This document shows, in pieces, positions 53,058-60,317 of a DNA stretch of 64,000 nt; within the stretch, counting starts at the first letter, position 1, and the number at the start of each line of letters is the position of its first letter. The stretch lies in contig NZ_JABMCI010000042.1 of assembly GCF_013359775.1 (NCBI RefSeq), positions 38,977 to 102,976 on the forward strand, read 5' to 3'. The notes beneath the pieces were generated by a model, which saw nothing but the letters and a program-made list of their open reading frames with translations, was not told the DNA's origin and ran no database searches. This DNA comes from Cellulomonas humilata. Lineage in GTDB: Bacteria; Actinomycetota; Actinomycetes; Actinomycetales; Cellulomonadaceae. The translations under genes and the position numbers were made by a program.

Positions 53058-53675
53058 ATGGACGATCGCGACCTCGTCGTCGACGGTTTTCGGATCCAGC
53101 CGCTCAGTCCTGCGACCTGGGACGCGTTCGCGGACCTGGCGGAACGTCACAACGGCGTCTGGGGCGGCTGCTGGTGCACCCACTTCCACCTCTACCCGGA
53201 CCCCATCGAGGAGCGCCGCGCACTCGGCAACCGGGAGTTCAAGCGGCAGCTGGTCGAGGCCGGTCGCTCGCACGCGGCGCTGGTGTTCGACGGCGACACC
53301 GCGGTGGCGTGGGCCCAGTACGGGACGGTCGACGAGCTCCCGAACATCCAGCACCGCAAGGAGTGGGAACGAGGTGTCCCGCGCAGGCCGGACTTCCGGA
53401 TCACCTGCTTGTTCGTGGACCGCGACTACCGGCGCACGGGGATGGCATCGATCGCGGTCCGCGGCGCGCTCGCGCTGATCTCGGCGGCAGGAGGTGGCCT
53501 GGTCGAGTCGTATCCGCACGACCTGCCACCGGGCAAGAAGACCTCGTCGTCGTTCCTCTACAACGCGACACGGACCATGTACGAGCAGCTCGGATTCACC
53601 TATCAGCGCCCCAAGGGCCAGGGCAACTGCGTGATGACCACCGAGGTCCCCGCGGGCACCAGAACGGCGCCCTGA
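53058..53675 (+). CDS. GNAT-family acetyltransferase
   Basis: 205 residues from ATG 53058, supported by the -10 box; the frame is open to 53022. VVDGFRIQPLSPATWDAFADL opens the fold, CWCTHFH is an unusual Cys/His cluster, and ITCLFVDRDYRRTGMASIAV is the acetyl-CoA binding motif A. Similar proteins are annotated as GNAT with unknown acceptor. It faces the sigma/GH128 fusion gene. Confidence 0.82.
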   Translation: MDDRDLVVDGFRIQPLSPATWDAFADLAERHNGVWGGCWCTHFHLYPDPIEERRALGNREFKRQLVEAGRSHAALVFDGDTAVAWAQYGTVDELPNIQHRKEWERGVPRRPDFRITCLFVDRDYRRTGMASIAVRGALALISAAGGGLVESYPHDLPPGKKTSSSFLYNATRTMYEQLGFTYQRPKGQGNCVMTTEVPAGTRTAP

Positions 53676-53697
53676 CCGCGCACGGGCACGCCACGCG

Positions 53698-55584
53698 TCA
53701 CGAGCCCGCGGCTCGGTACGCCCTCCCGGCCTCGGTCGGCGTCGTCGCGTCGGTGTAGAGCCCGAACGCGACGCTGTCCCCCACCGCGGGCAGCCCGAAC
53801 CACGCGTACCGCTCGACGTACGGACGCGACTCCATCCCGGCCGTCGACCCCTCGATGAACGCGGCAGCCTGGGCCCCCGTCGGGAACCTCGAGCCCCCGC
53901 CGAGCAGGCCGTACTCGGTGACCCAGATCGGGAGTCCGTAGCGCTCGTGCACGGCGTCGACATAGCCGAGGAAGTGCCCGACCGCCGCGTCGCTGAAGTC
54001 GGAGCCGTACCAGTGCAGCGTGATGAAGTCGACGCGCCTGCCCTGTGCGTGCGCGCCCGTCATGAACCGATCGAGCCAGCCGCCGGGCGTGTTCCCGCCC
54101 CAGGCGACCGCCGGGCTGCCGAGCCGCATCCCCGTGGCCTCGAGCCTGGGCCACGCGGCGAGCGCCTCCTCGACGCCCATGCCCGACTGCTCGGCGAGGT
54201 CCGGCTCGTTGAAGCCGAGCAGCGTCGACCCCTCGGCGGTCGCCTTCGCGAGGTTCGCGTCGGTGACGGAGTCCCGCCCCCAGATCATCGGGACGAACTC
54301 GACGTCGTCCGGCCCGGGCATGTCGGCGTTCGACGCCGACCAGTTGTAGTACCAGCCGGCGCCGACGTCGTCGAGCGCCCCCGTGAGGCCGTCGAACTGC
54401 CAGGTCGCGACGCCCTTCTTCGCCGAGGTCGCCGCCGCCTGCACGGGAGTCGCCACGGGCGGCGCCTCCGCCGGCGTCTCGACCACCGGCGCGGCGACCT
54501 CCGGAGCAGGGGCCACGACCTCAGGCGTGACCAGCGTCGGATCGGGTGTCGGGGCGGCGGTCTTCTCCACCGAGGACGATGTCGGGGTCGGCGTGCGGGT
54601 GACCGCGGCCTGCGCGCGCTGCCCGTCCCGTCGGTCGCCGGCGACCGCCGTCCCGACTCCGGCGACCGTGGCGGTCACGAGGGCGGCGACCAGGATCCCG
54701 CGCCCGACCGTCGTCCCGCCGACAAGTGCGAGCTTGCCCGCGAGTCCGTGCCCGGTCGCAGCATGCCCACCGGCCGCCGGCGTGCCGAGAGGCGAGCTGC
54801 CGGCCGCCTCGACGCCGTCCCGGAGGGCGCTCAGCACGAACGGCACCGGCGCCAGACCCACCCCGACGAGCAGCCGGTCCGCCGGCACGAGCCCGTGCCA
54901 GGCCGGCGCGCACTGCGGGCACTCGCGCGTATGCCGCGCGATCCGCTTGCGCCACAGCGCCGCCGGGCGCCCGTCCCACCCCGTCGTGACCGCGAGCAGG
55001 TCGATACACGGCGGCGAGGCGGCGAGCGCCCGCACGACGACGCGCGCCGTCTCGAGCTGGCCCTTCATGCGCTGGATGCGCACGGCTGCGTGCTGGGGGG
55101 TCACGTCGAGCGCGTCGACGATCTCCGGGCGGGTCAGCTCGCCCGAGGCCTCGAGCCACCACAGCGACAGCAGCTCGCGGTCGTCCTCGTCGAGCCAGCG
55201 CGTCGCCTCCGCGGTCTCCCGCCGCTGACCGGTGAGCTCGAGCCGCAGGATCGCGAGGTCGGTGAAGTCGGCACCCGGGTCACGGTCGTCCTCGGGCAGC
55301 GGGTCCGGCGCGCTCCCCTGGACCCGGTGGCGCTCGCGCACCTGCCGGACGGCGATCGCGACGAGCCACGAGCGGAACGCCGCCGGGTCGCGCAGGTCAC
55401 CGAGCCCTCGCAGCGCCCGCAGCATCGTGTCCTGCACGACGTCGTCGACGTCCGCGTGCCCTCGCAGTGCCCGGCCGACGATCGCGTAGACGAGCGGGAG
55501 GTACCCGGCGACGAGGCGGTCGACCGCCTCGGGGTCGCCGTCGCGCGCGGCGACGACGGTCGCGGTGTCCGGGGGGAACGACAT
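53698..55584 (-). CDS. ECF sigma factor fused through a zinc finger and a membrane helix to a GH128-type glucanase
   Basis: 628 residues in one frame. Sigma region 2 (about 20-90: VDDVVQDTMLRALRGL, SWLVAIAVRQVRERH), sigma region 4 (about 120-185: LTRPEIVDALDVTPQHAAVRIQ), then a HxxxCxxC zinc site (218-225, HTRECPQC) like an anti-sigma ZAS motif. A transmembrane helix (295-317), a Pro/Thr/Ala linker (325-388) and an extracytoplasmic Asl1/GH128 (beta-1,3-glucanase) domain from 391 follow. In the last, GFNEPD holds the acid/base Glu460 and WVTEYG the nucleophile Glu557. Sigma, tether and enzyme are thus one protein. Fused ECF groups with extracytoplasmic domains are known in actinobacteria; a catalytic glucanase as the sensor part is unusual. 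Confidence 0.85.
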   Translation of the reverse strand: MSFPPDTATVVAARDGDPEAVDRLVAGYLPLVYAIVGRALRGHADVDDVVQDTMLRALRGLGDLRDPAAFRSWLVAIAVRQVRERHRVQGSAPDPLPEDDRDPGADFTDLAILRLELTGQRRETAEATRWLDEDDRELLSLWWLEASGELTRPEIVDALDVTPQHAAVRIQRMKGQLETARVVVRALAASPPCIDLLAVTTGWDGRPAALWRKRIARHTRECPQCAPAWHGLVPADRLLVGVGLAPVPFVLSALRDGVEAAGSSPLGTPAAGGHAATGHGLAGKLALVGGTTVGRGILVAALVTATVAGVGTAVAGDRRDGQRAQAAVTRTPTPTSSSVEKTAAPTPDPTLVTPEVVAPAPEVAAPVVETPAEAPPVATPVQAAATSAKKGVATWQFDGLTGALDDVGAGWYYNWSASNADMPGPDDVEFVPMIWGRDSVTDANLAKATAEGSTLLGFNEPDLAEQSGMGVEEALAAWPRLEATGMRLGSPAVAWGGNTPGGWLDRFMTGAHAQGRRVDFITLHWYGSDFSDAAVGHFLGYVDAVHERYGLPIWVTEYGLLGGGSRFPTGAQAAAFIEGSTAGMESRPYVERYAWFGLPAVGDSVAFGLYTDATTPTEAGRAYRAAGS

Positions 55585-55853
55585 CGGCGGGCAGACCTCT
55601 CCAGGGCGGGACCATCATCGCGCGGCGGCGTTCGTCCTCCGGCCACACGAAGAGGAGACCTCACGGAAGGCAGACGATAACGAGAACTGCGGCACCTGGT
55701 CGTGCGCGCACTGGGCAGATATGGACCTGACCTCCGGCGACTCGCACGAGCTGATGGGCTACTCCGAGCTCGAGGCCCGCTCACCGGTCATCGCGGCGAT
55801 GCCCCGCGACACCTGGACGGCGCACCTGCACCAGGTGCAGGTCCGGTCGAGGC
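55585..55853. other. Region upstream of the sigma/GH128 gene, with a coding-like fragment
   Basis: 270 bp. GGAGACC and low-GC GATAACGAGAACTG near 55675-55690 may belong to a promoter. From 55720 the plus strand reads MDLTSGDSHELMGYSELEAR and on to HLHQVQVRSRLR with normal amino-acid balance, then runs antisense through the next gene without a stop. It could be the remnant of a gene; I cannot name it. Confidence 0.3.
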
Positions 55854-56243
55854 TCAGACCGCCGCCGGCTCGGGCACGTAGCCCGGGATGTCCTCGACAC
55901 GGTGGTAGACGGGCAGTCCGCGTTCTTCCGCGATCGCGACGTCCTGGTCGGCCCCCGTGGACTCGCCCTCCAGGCGCAGGACCGCGTCGCAGTGCTGGAG
56001 CAGGCGCTCCGCGGTGGGGTACATCACGCTCTGGGCCAGCGGGCTGAGCGGACCGTCCGCGCCGGCGCTCCGGAGCACGGGAAGCGCCACCCACTCGCCG
56101 ATCATGGGGATGTGGCCGCTCCGGAAGATGGGCCAGGCGGCCTCTCCGAGACGGTCGAGGTTCCGGGCCATCAGCGCGGGGTCGTCACCCGTCCCCGAGC
56201 GGTAGGGGCCGGCGATCAGGATCAGCATGGGTGCAGTCGTCAT
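55854..56243 (-). CDS. Nucleoside 2-deoxyribosyltransferase-like protein (DUF4406-type)
   Basis: 129 residues. MLILIAGPYRSGTGDDPALM at the N-terminus is the nucleotide-binding loop of the N-deoxyribosyltransferase fold; GHIPMIGEWVALP and DAVLRLEGESTGADQDVAIA follow. The charged 'ES-GAD-D' segment matches the region where the catalytic glutamate lies. It diverges from a DeoR regulator and probably shares its operator. Confidence 0.75.
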   Translation of the reverse strand: MTTAPMLILIAGPYRSGTGDDPALMARNLDRLGEAAWPIFRSGHIPMIGEWVALPVLRSAGADGPLSPLAQSVMYPTAERLLQHCDAVLRLEGESTGADQDVAIAEERGLPVYHRVEDIPGYVPEPAAV

Positions 56244-56259
56244 GTGCAGTAGTATGCAC
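56244..56259. promoter_or_regulatory. Inverted repeat in the DeoR divergent promoter
   Basis: GTGCA-GTAGTA-TGCAC, 5-bp arms and a 6-bp spacer, lies directly before the deoxyribosyltransferase-like start and 30 bp before the DeoR start. It overlaps both likely promoters and is a good candidate for the DeoR operator. Confidence 0.5.
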
Positions 56260-56289
56260 GAGTCGGAACAATCATGGAGGATCGTGCAG

Positions 56290-57042
56290 ATGCTGGCCGC
56301 GCAACGCAAGGACCTGCTGCTGGACCGACTCCGCGCCGACGGGCGGCTCGTGGCCAAGGACCTGGCGGTCGAGCTGGACACGTCCGAGGACACGATCCGG
56401 CGCGACCTGCGCGAGCTCGCCGTCGCCGGCCTCTGTCAGCGCGTGTACGGCGGGGCCATCCCGATCGCCCCGGCAGCCGCCAGCTACGCGCGCCGGCAGG
56501 AGATCGCCACGGGCAGCAAGCAGCGCGTCGCCGCCGCCTGCCTCGAGCTCGTCCAGCCGGGCAGCACGCTCCTCCTCGACGGCGGCACCACCGCGCTCGA
56601 GGTCGCCCGGATGCTGCCGCGCGATGACGGGCTCACCGTCATCACCCACAGCCCGACGATCGCCGTCGCGCTGGTCGACCACCCGGCCGAGGTGTTCCTG
56701 CTGGGCGGCCGGCTGTTCAAGCACTCCGTCGTGGCGTCGGGCGCGGCTGCCGCCGAGGCGGCGTCCCAGGTCACGGCCGACCTGTTCCTCCTGGGCGTGA
56801 CCGGCGTCCGGCCCGACACGGGTCTCACGACGGGCGACGTCGACGAGGCCGCGATGAAGCGCACCCTCTCGCGTCGGGCCGCCCAGACGTGGGTGATGGC
56901 GAGCGAGGAGAAGATCGGCGCGAGGTCACCGTTCCGCGTCCTCGGGCTCGACGAGGTCGCCGGGATCGTCAGCGACGCCGACCCGGCGCACCCCGTGCTC
57001 ACCGAGCTCCAGCGCGTCGGGGTCGAGGTGCTGCGCGCCTGA
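56290..57042 (+). CDS. DeoR-family repressor
   Basis: 250 residues from ATG 56290 with GGAGGA 8 nt upstream. An upstream ATG at 56254 lies inside the inverted repeat and is less likely. HTH: LLLDRLRADGRLVAKDLAVE and SEDTIRRDLRELAVAGLCQRVYGGAI. The sugar-phosphate isomerase-like effector domain holds LLLDGGTTALEVARML and the C-terminal lysine-bearing segment ASEEKIGARSPF. The effector is probably a phosphorylated sugar or nucleoside. Confidence 0.88.
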   Translation: MLAAQRKDLLLDRLRADGRLVAKDLAVELDTSEDTIRRDLRELAVAGLCQRVYGGAIPIAPAAASYARRQEIATGSKQRVAAACLELVQPGSTLLLDGGTTALEVARMLPRDDGLTVITHSPTIAVALVDHPAEVFLLGGRLFKHSVVASGAAAAEAASQVTADLFLLGVTGVRPDTGLTTGDVDEAAMKRTLSRRAAQTWVMASEEKIGARSPFRVLGLDEVAGIVSDADPAHPVLTELQRVGVEVLRA

Positions 57043-57108
57043 TCTCCTCCCCGCGGCACGGGACGAACGGGGGCAAGTCGTCCTAGCCTGGGGAGTGAGG
57101 TGAGGGCG

Positions 57109-57291
57109 ATGCACGCAGAGGTCGGTGACAAGGTCGTCATCCATGGCCGGACCGTCGGGACGGCCGACCGTGGCGGGACGGTGATCGAGGCGCGGGGCGC
57201 CGACGGTCCGTACGTCGTGCGGTTCGACGACGGGCACGAGACGCTCGTGTTCCCGGGGCCGGACCTGACGGTGGTGCGGACGACGCCCTGA
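57109..57291 (+). CDS. DUF1918 small protein
   Basis: 60 residues: MHAEVGDKVVIHGRTVG, RGGTVIEARGADGPYVVRF and DGHETLVFPGPD. DUF1918 is a KOW-like SH3 barrel common in actinobacteria. TAGCCT at 57084-57089 gives a short leader with GAGGTGAGG before the ATG. Role unknown. Confidence 0.85.
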   Translation: MHAEVGDKVVIHGRTVGTADRGGTVIEARGADGPYVVRFDDGHETLVFPGPDLTVVRTTP

Positions 57292-57327
57292 CGAGTGCCG
57301 CGAGCACGCTGTGGGCGAGCGAGCGGA

Positions 57328-58089
57328 TCAGCCTGCGAGGGCCGCCCGCAGGAAGGCGATGTCCTCCGCCTGGCTCTCCGACGGCGTCTCCACGAGCGCG
57401 TCGCACCCCGCCTCCCGGACGACGTGCGCGATGAGCTCGGGCGGGATCGTGCCGGTGGCGAAGCCCGCGTGCCGGTCGCGCGCGGAGCCGGCCGGGTCGC
57501 GCGAGCTGTTGGCGTGCACCAGGTCCACCCGGCCGGTGATGGCTCGCACGCGCTCGACGACGGTCTCGAGGTCCTCCCCCGCGGCCCAGGCGTGGCAGGT
57601 GTCCAGGCACAGGCCCACGTCGTACTCGCCGATCGCGTCCCAGAGCATCGCGATCCGGTCGAGGGTGCGCGCGCACGCGTTCTCCCCGCCGGCCGTGTTC
57701 TCGACGAGCACCCGGACGGGGAACGTGGCGCGCTGGAACGTCTTGCGCCAGTTGTCGATCCCGACGGCGATGTCGTCGCCGTCGCCCACGTGCCCCCCGT
57801 GCACCACGAGTCCTCGCGCGCCGAGCTCCGCCGCCGCGGCCGCGTGCTGCGCGATCATGTTCCGGCTCGGGATGCGGATCCGGTTGTTGGTCGACGCGAC
57901 GTTGACCAGGTAGGGGGCGTGCGCGTACACACCGAGGCCGGAGGCCACCAGCGCGGCCGCGTCGTCCCGCGGCACCGGCTTCTTCCACCCCTGCGGGTCC
58001 GCCAGGAACAGCTGAACGCAGTCCGCGCCTGTCTCGGCGGCCGCCGCCACCGGGTCGTCGCCTCGCACGTGGGCGCCGATGAGCACCAC
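57328..58089 (-). CDS. nfo: Endonuclease IV family protein (AP endonuclease type 2)
   Basis: 253 residues of the TIM-barrel AP-endonuclease-2 family. Zinc-site residues are in VVHGGHVGDGD (His), VLVENTAGGENA (Glu), LCLDTCHAWAAG (Asp, His), DLVHANSSRDPAGSARDRHAG (Asp, His) and VETPSES (Glu). It incises DNA 5' to abasic sites. GGAGGGA precedes the GTG. It is shorter than E. coli Nfo (285) but complete in motifs. Confidence 0.88.
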   Translation of the reverse strand: MVLIGAHVRGDDPVAAAAETGADCVQLFLADPQGWKKPVPRDDAAALVASGLGVYAHAPYLVNVASTNNRIRIPSRNMIAQHAAAAAELGARGLVVHGGHVGDGDDIAVGIDNWRKTFQRATFPVRVLVENTAGGENACARTLDRIAMLWDAIGEYDVGLCLDTCHAWAAGEDLETVVERVRAITGRVDLVHANSSRDPAGSARDRHAGFATGTIPPELIAHVVREAGCDALVETPSESQAEDIAFLRAALAG

Positions 58090-58151
58090 GTCGTCTCCCT
58101 CCGCTCGACTCGCGCCAGGCTAGTCCAGCGGTGTGACAGCCCGGGGTCGGG

Positions 58152-58568
58152 CTACGCGGCCATGCCGTAGCCGGAGCCGCGCCGACGGACCCGCGTGCCG
58201 TCGTCGACCAGCTGGTCGGGCTCCACGCGCGCCCGCCGCTCGACCAGGACGTCCCGGCCGATCCGCGCACCGGGTCCGATCCGCGCCCCGTCGCCGACGC
58301 GGGTGCCGGCCCCGACGTGCACGTTGCGGTCGATCGTCACGCCCTCGCCGATCGCGACGCCGGCGTCGATCCAGCTGCCGGCGCCGACACGGGACCCGTC
58401 CCCGACGACCGCACCGGCCTCGACGTAGGCGGTGTCAGCGAGCCAGGCTCCTTCGTGGACGCGCGCCGTCGGGGCCACCAGACCCCGGCCGTTGTCGTGG
58501 CGCAGGTACCGGACCACCTGGCCCTGGTCGTCCTCGAACTCCACGCGGCCTGCCGTACGTCGGGTCAT
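58152..58568 (-). CDS. Left-handed beta-helix hexapeptide protein
   Basis: 138 residues. After 30 N-terminal residues the sequence is a run of (I/V/A)GxGxx hexapeptides: VGDGSRVGAGSWIDAGVAIG, then VTIDRNVHVGAGTRVGDGAR and IGPGARIGRD. This is the acyltransferase / carbonic-anhydrase type LbH fold, but no catalytic His is evident, so it may be structural. AGGAG is 4 nt before the ATG. Confidence 0.8.
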   Translation of the reverse strand: MTRRTAGRVEFEDDQGQVVRYLRHDNGRGLVAPTARVHEGAWLADTAYVEAGAVVGDGSRVGAGSWIDAGVAIGEGVTIDRNVHVGAGTRVGDGARIGPGARIGRDVLVERRARVEPDQLVDDGTRVRRRGSGYGMAA

Positions 58569-58860
58569 GGTGCTCCTCGTCGCTAGTCGTCATCATTCTC
58601 GGTTGACATAACGAACGAGGGCCACGAAGGATTCCAGCCGCGACGACGACGATCGGACCGGGCCGGAGGCCTCGGACACGTCGCCAGCGACGCTCCGCGC
58701 CCGGGTCGAAGGAGCCCCCGGCGCGGTCGCCCTACAGGCCTCTGACCTGCGCCTTCAGGGAGGTCTGTCCGCGGGCTGGACGGATCGCCCCGGGAGCCTC
58801 ACACTTGCGCCTGCCCCCTTGGATGGTCCGGCCGCCGATGGCCGGGAAAGGACCCCGGCC
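58569..58860. other. Divergent intergenic region
   Basis: 292 bp between the hexapeptide gene and the transglutaminase-like gene. TTGACA at 58603-58608 on the plus strand is a perfect -35, but no good -10 lies 16-18 bp on. The rest, to 58830, is GC-rich with no recognised element. Confidence 0.35.
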
Positions 58861-59658
58861 GTGCTGCGCACCGTCACCTCGCACCTGTCCTTGGACGTGC
58901 GCGCCCCGCTCGAGATCCTGCTCTCCGTCGCCGTCGCGGACGGCGCCTACGACCGCTCCGAGATCCTCTCGGTACGCCACGAGGACGGGCCCCTGGACGT
59001 CTCCGAGGTCAAGATGGCCCACGGTGGTCGCATGCACCGCGTGCTGACTCCGGCAGGCCGTCTGGTGGTGGACTACCAGGCCACGATCACGGGTCAGGCG
59101 GACCTGCCGGCCATCGACGACGTCGATCTCGTCGAGTACCGCCGGCCCAGCCGCTACGCGGACTCCGACCGGCTGCTGGCCTTCGCCCGGGACCAGTTCA
59201 AGGGCCTCGAGGGGCCCGAGCTGCTCGACGCGGTCGTCGCCTGGGTCAGCGGGCACGTCACGTACCTGTCGGGCTCCAGCCTGCCCACCGACGGCGCCAC
59301 GGACACCCTGCTCAAGCGCCGCGGCGTGTGCCGCGACTTCGCGCACCTGGTCGTCGCGCTGCTGCGGGCCAAGGACGTCCCGGCCCGCCTGGCCTCCGTC
59401 TACGCTCCCGGACTCAAGCCGATGGACTTCCACGCGGTCGCCGAGGCGTACGTGGACGGGGCGTGGCACGTGGTCGACGCGACCAAGATGGCGCGACGCG
59501 AGTCGCTGGTCCGGATCGCCACCGGCCGCGACGCCACCGACACCGCGTTCCTGTCCTACTACGGCGGTCAGCTCTCGATCCGGGCGATGACGGTCACGGC
59601 CTCCGTGCACGCGCTCCTGCCGACCGGCGACAGCACGGGACTCGTGGCCCTGCGCTGA
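58861..59658 (+). CDS. Transglutaminase-like cysteine protease-fold protein
   Basis: 265 residues from GTG 58861 (AAAGGA upstream). The N-terminal beta domain (1-95) is followed by the transglutaminase core: RRGVCRDFAHLVVALL with the catalytic Cys, FHAVAEAYVDGAWHVVDATK with His and Asp. Bacterial members with this architecture act as proteases or amidases; the substrate is unknown. Confidence 0.85.
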   Translation: MLRTVTSHLSLDVRAPLEILLSVAVADGAYDRSEILSVRHEDGPLDVSEVKMAHGGRMHRVLTPAGRLVVDYQATITGQADLPAIDDVDLVEYRRPSRYADSDRLLAFARDQFKGLEGPELLDAVVAWVSGHVTYLSGSSLPTDGATDTLLKRRGVCRDFAHLVVALLRAKDVPARLASVYAPGLKPMDFHAVAEAYVDGAWHVVDATKMARRESLVRIATGRDATDTAFLSYYGGQLSIRAMTVTASVHALLPTGDSTGLVALR

Positions 59659-60231
59659 CTAGATCGAGAGCCCGACCAGCGAGCCGACCGCGTACGTCAC
59701 GGCCATCGCGATCGAGCCGCCGAGCACGTTGCGCAGGACGGCCCGGCGCGGCTCGGCGTCGCTGAACCGCGCCGCGACCAGTCCGGTGAGGACCAGGGCG
59801 ACGACGACCGCGGCGAACGTGGCCGGCGCCCGGACGGCACCCCAGGGCGCCAGGACCACCAGGAGCGGGACGAGTCCGCCGACCAGGAAGGCGCCGAGCG
59901 ACGCCACCGCCGCATGCCACGGGTTGGTGTACTCCTCGGGTCCCGTCACCACGAGGGTGGGCAGGACCCGGCCCCGCCGCACGGCGGACCGTTCGGCGTC
60001 GCGCTGGCTGCTCACCGACACGTACTCCCCCGCCGCCATGGACAGCGCACCCGCGACCAGCGCGGCGATGCCGGCGAGTGCGATCGTGCCCACCGGCGTG
60101 GCCGCCCCGGCGACGCCGAGCACGGTCGCGGCGACCGAGACGATGCCGTCGTTGGCGCCCAGGACACCGGCGCGCAGCCAGTTCAGGCTCTGGAGCGTGG
60201 GGGCGGTGCGGTGCGTCTGGAGGACCGTCAT
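59659..60231 (-). CDS. VIT/CCC1 family transporter lacking the metal-binding domain
   Basis: 190 residues. Helix 1 is preceded by WLRAGVLGANDGIVSVAATV and helix 2 has SMAAGEYVSVSSQRDAE, the metal-translocation motifs of the vacuolar iron transporter family. The cytosolic helical metal-binding domain normally placed between helices 2 and 3 (about 35-60 residues with several Glu) is reduced to AVRRGRVLPTLVVTGPEEY. Three more helices complete the fold. It may still move Fe or Mn, but without the usual gate. Confidence 0.85.
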   Translation of the reverse strand: MTVLQTHRTAPTLQSLNWLRAGVLGANDGIVSVAATVLGVAGAATPVGTIALAGIAALVAGALSMAAGEYVSVSSQRDAERSAVRRGRVLPTLVVTGPEEYTNPWHAAVASLGAFLVGGLVPLLVVLAPWGAVRAPATFAAVVVALVLTGLVAARFSDAEPRRAVLRNVLGGSIAMAVTYAVGSLVGLSI

Positions 60232-60237
60232 ACGCCC

Positions 60238-60243
60238 ACGGTA
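60238..60243 (-). promoter_or_regulatory. -10 box (TACCGT) of the VIT gene leaderless promoter
   Basis: On the minus strand TACCGT, 6 nt, then ATG 60231. Confidence 0.5.
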
Positions 60244-60317
60244 AGCACCCCGCGGCGCGTTGTCACCGAAGCAAAGGCTGCCCTGACCTGCGGTGATGCA
60301 GGATTGCCTCACCTATG

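Noticed and set aside
55565..56047. 160-residue plus-strand frame between the sigma/GH128 gene and the deoxyribosyltransferase-like gene
   Set aside because: Only about 45 codons look protein-like; the rest is antisense to a better supported gene. Kept only as a possible remnant.
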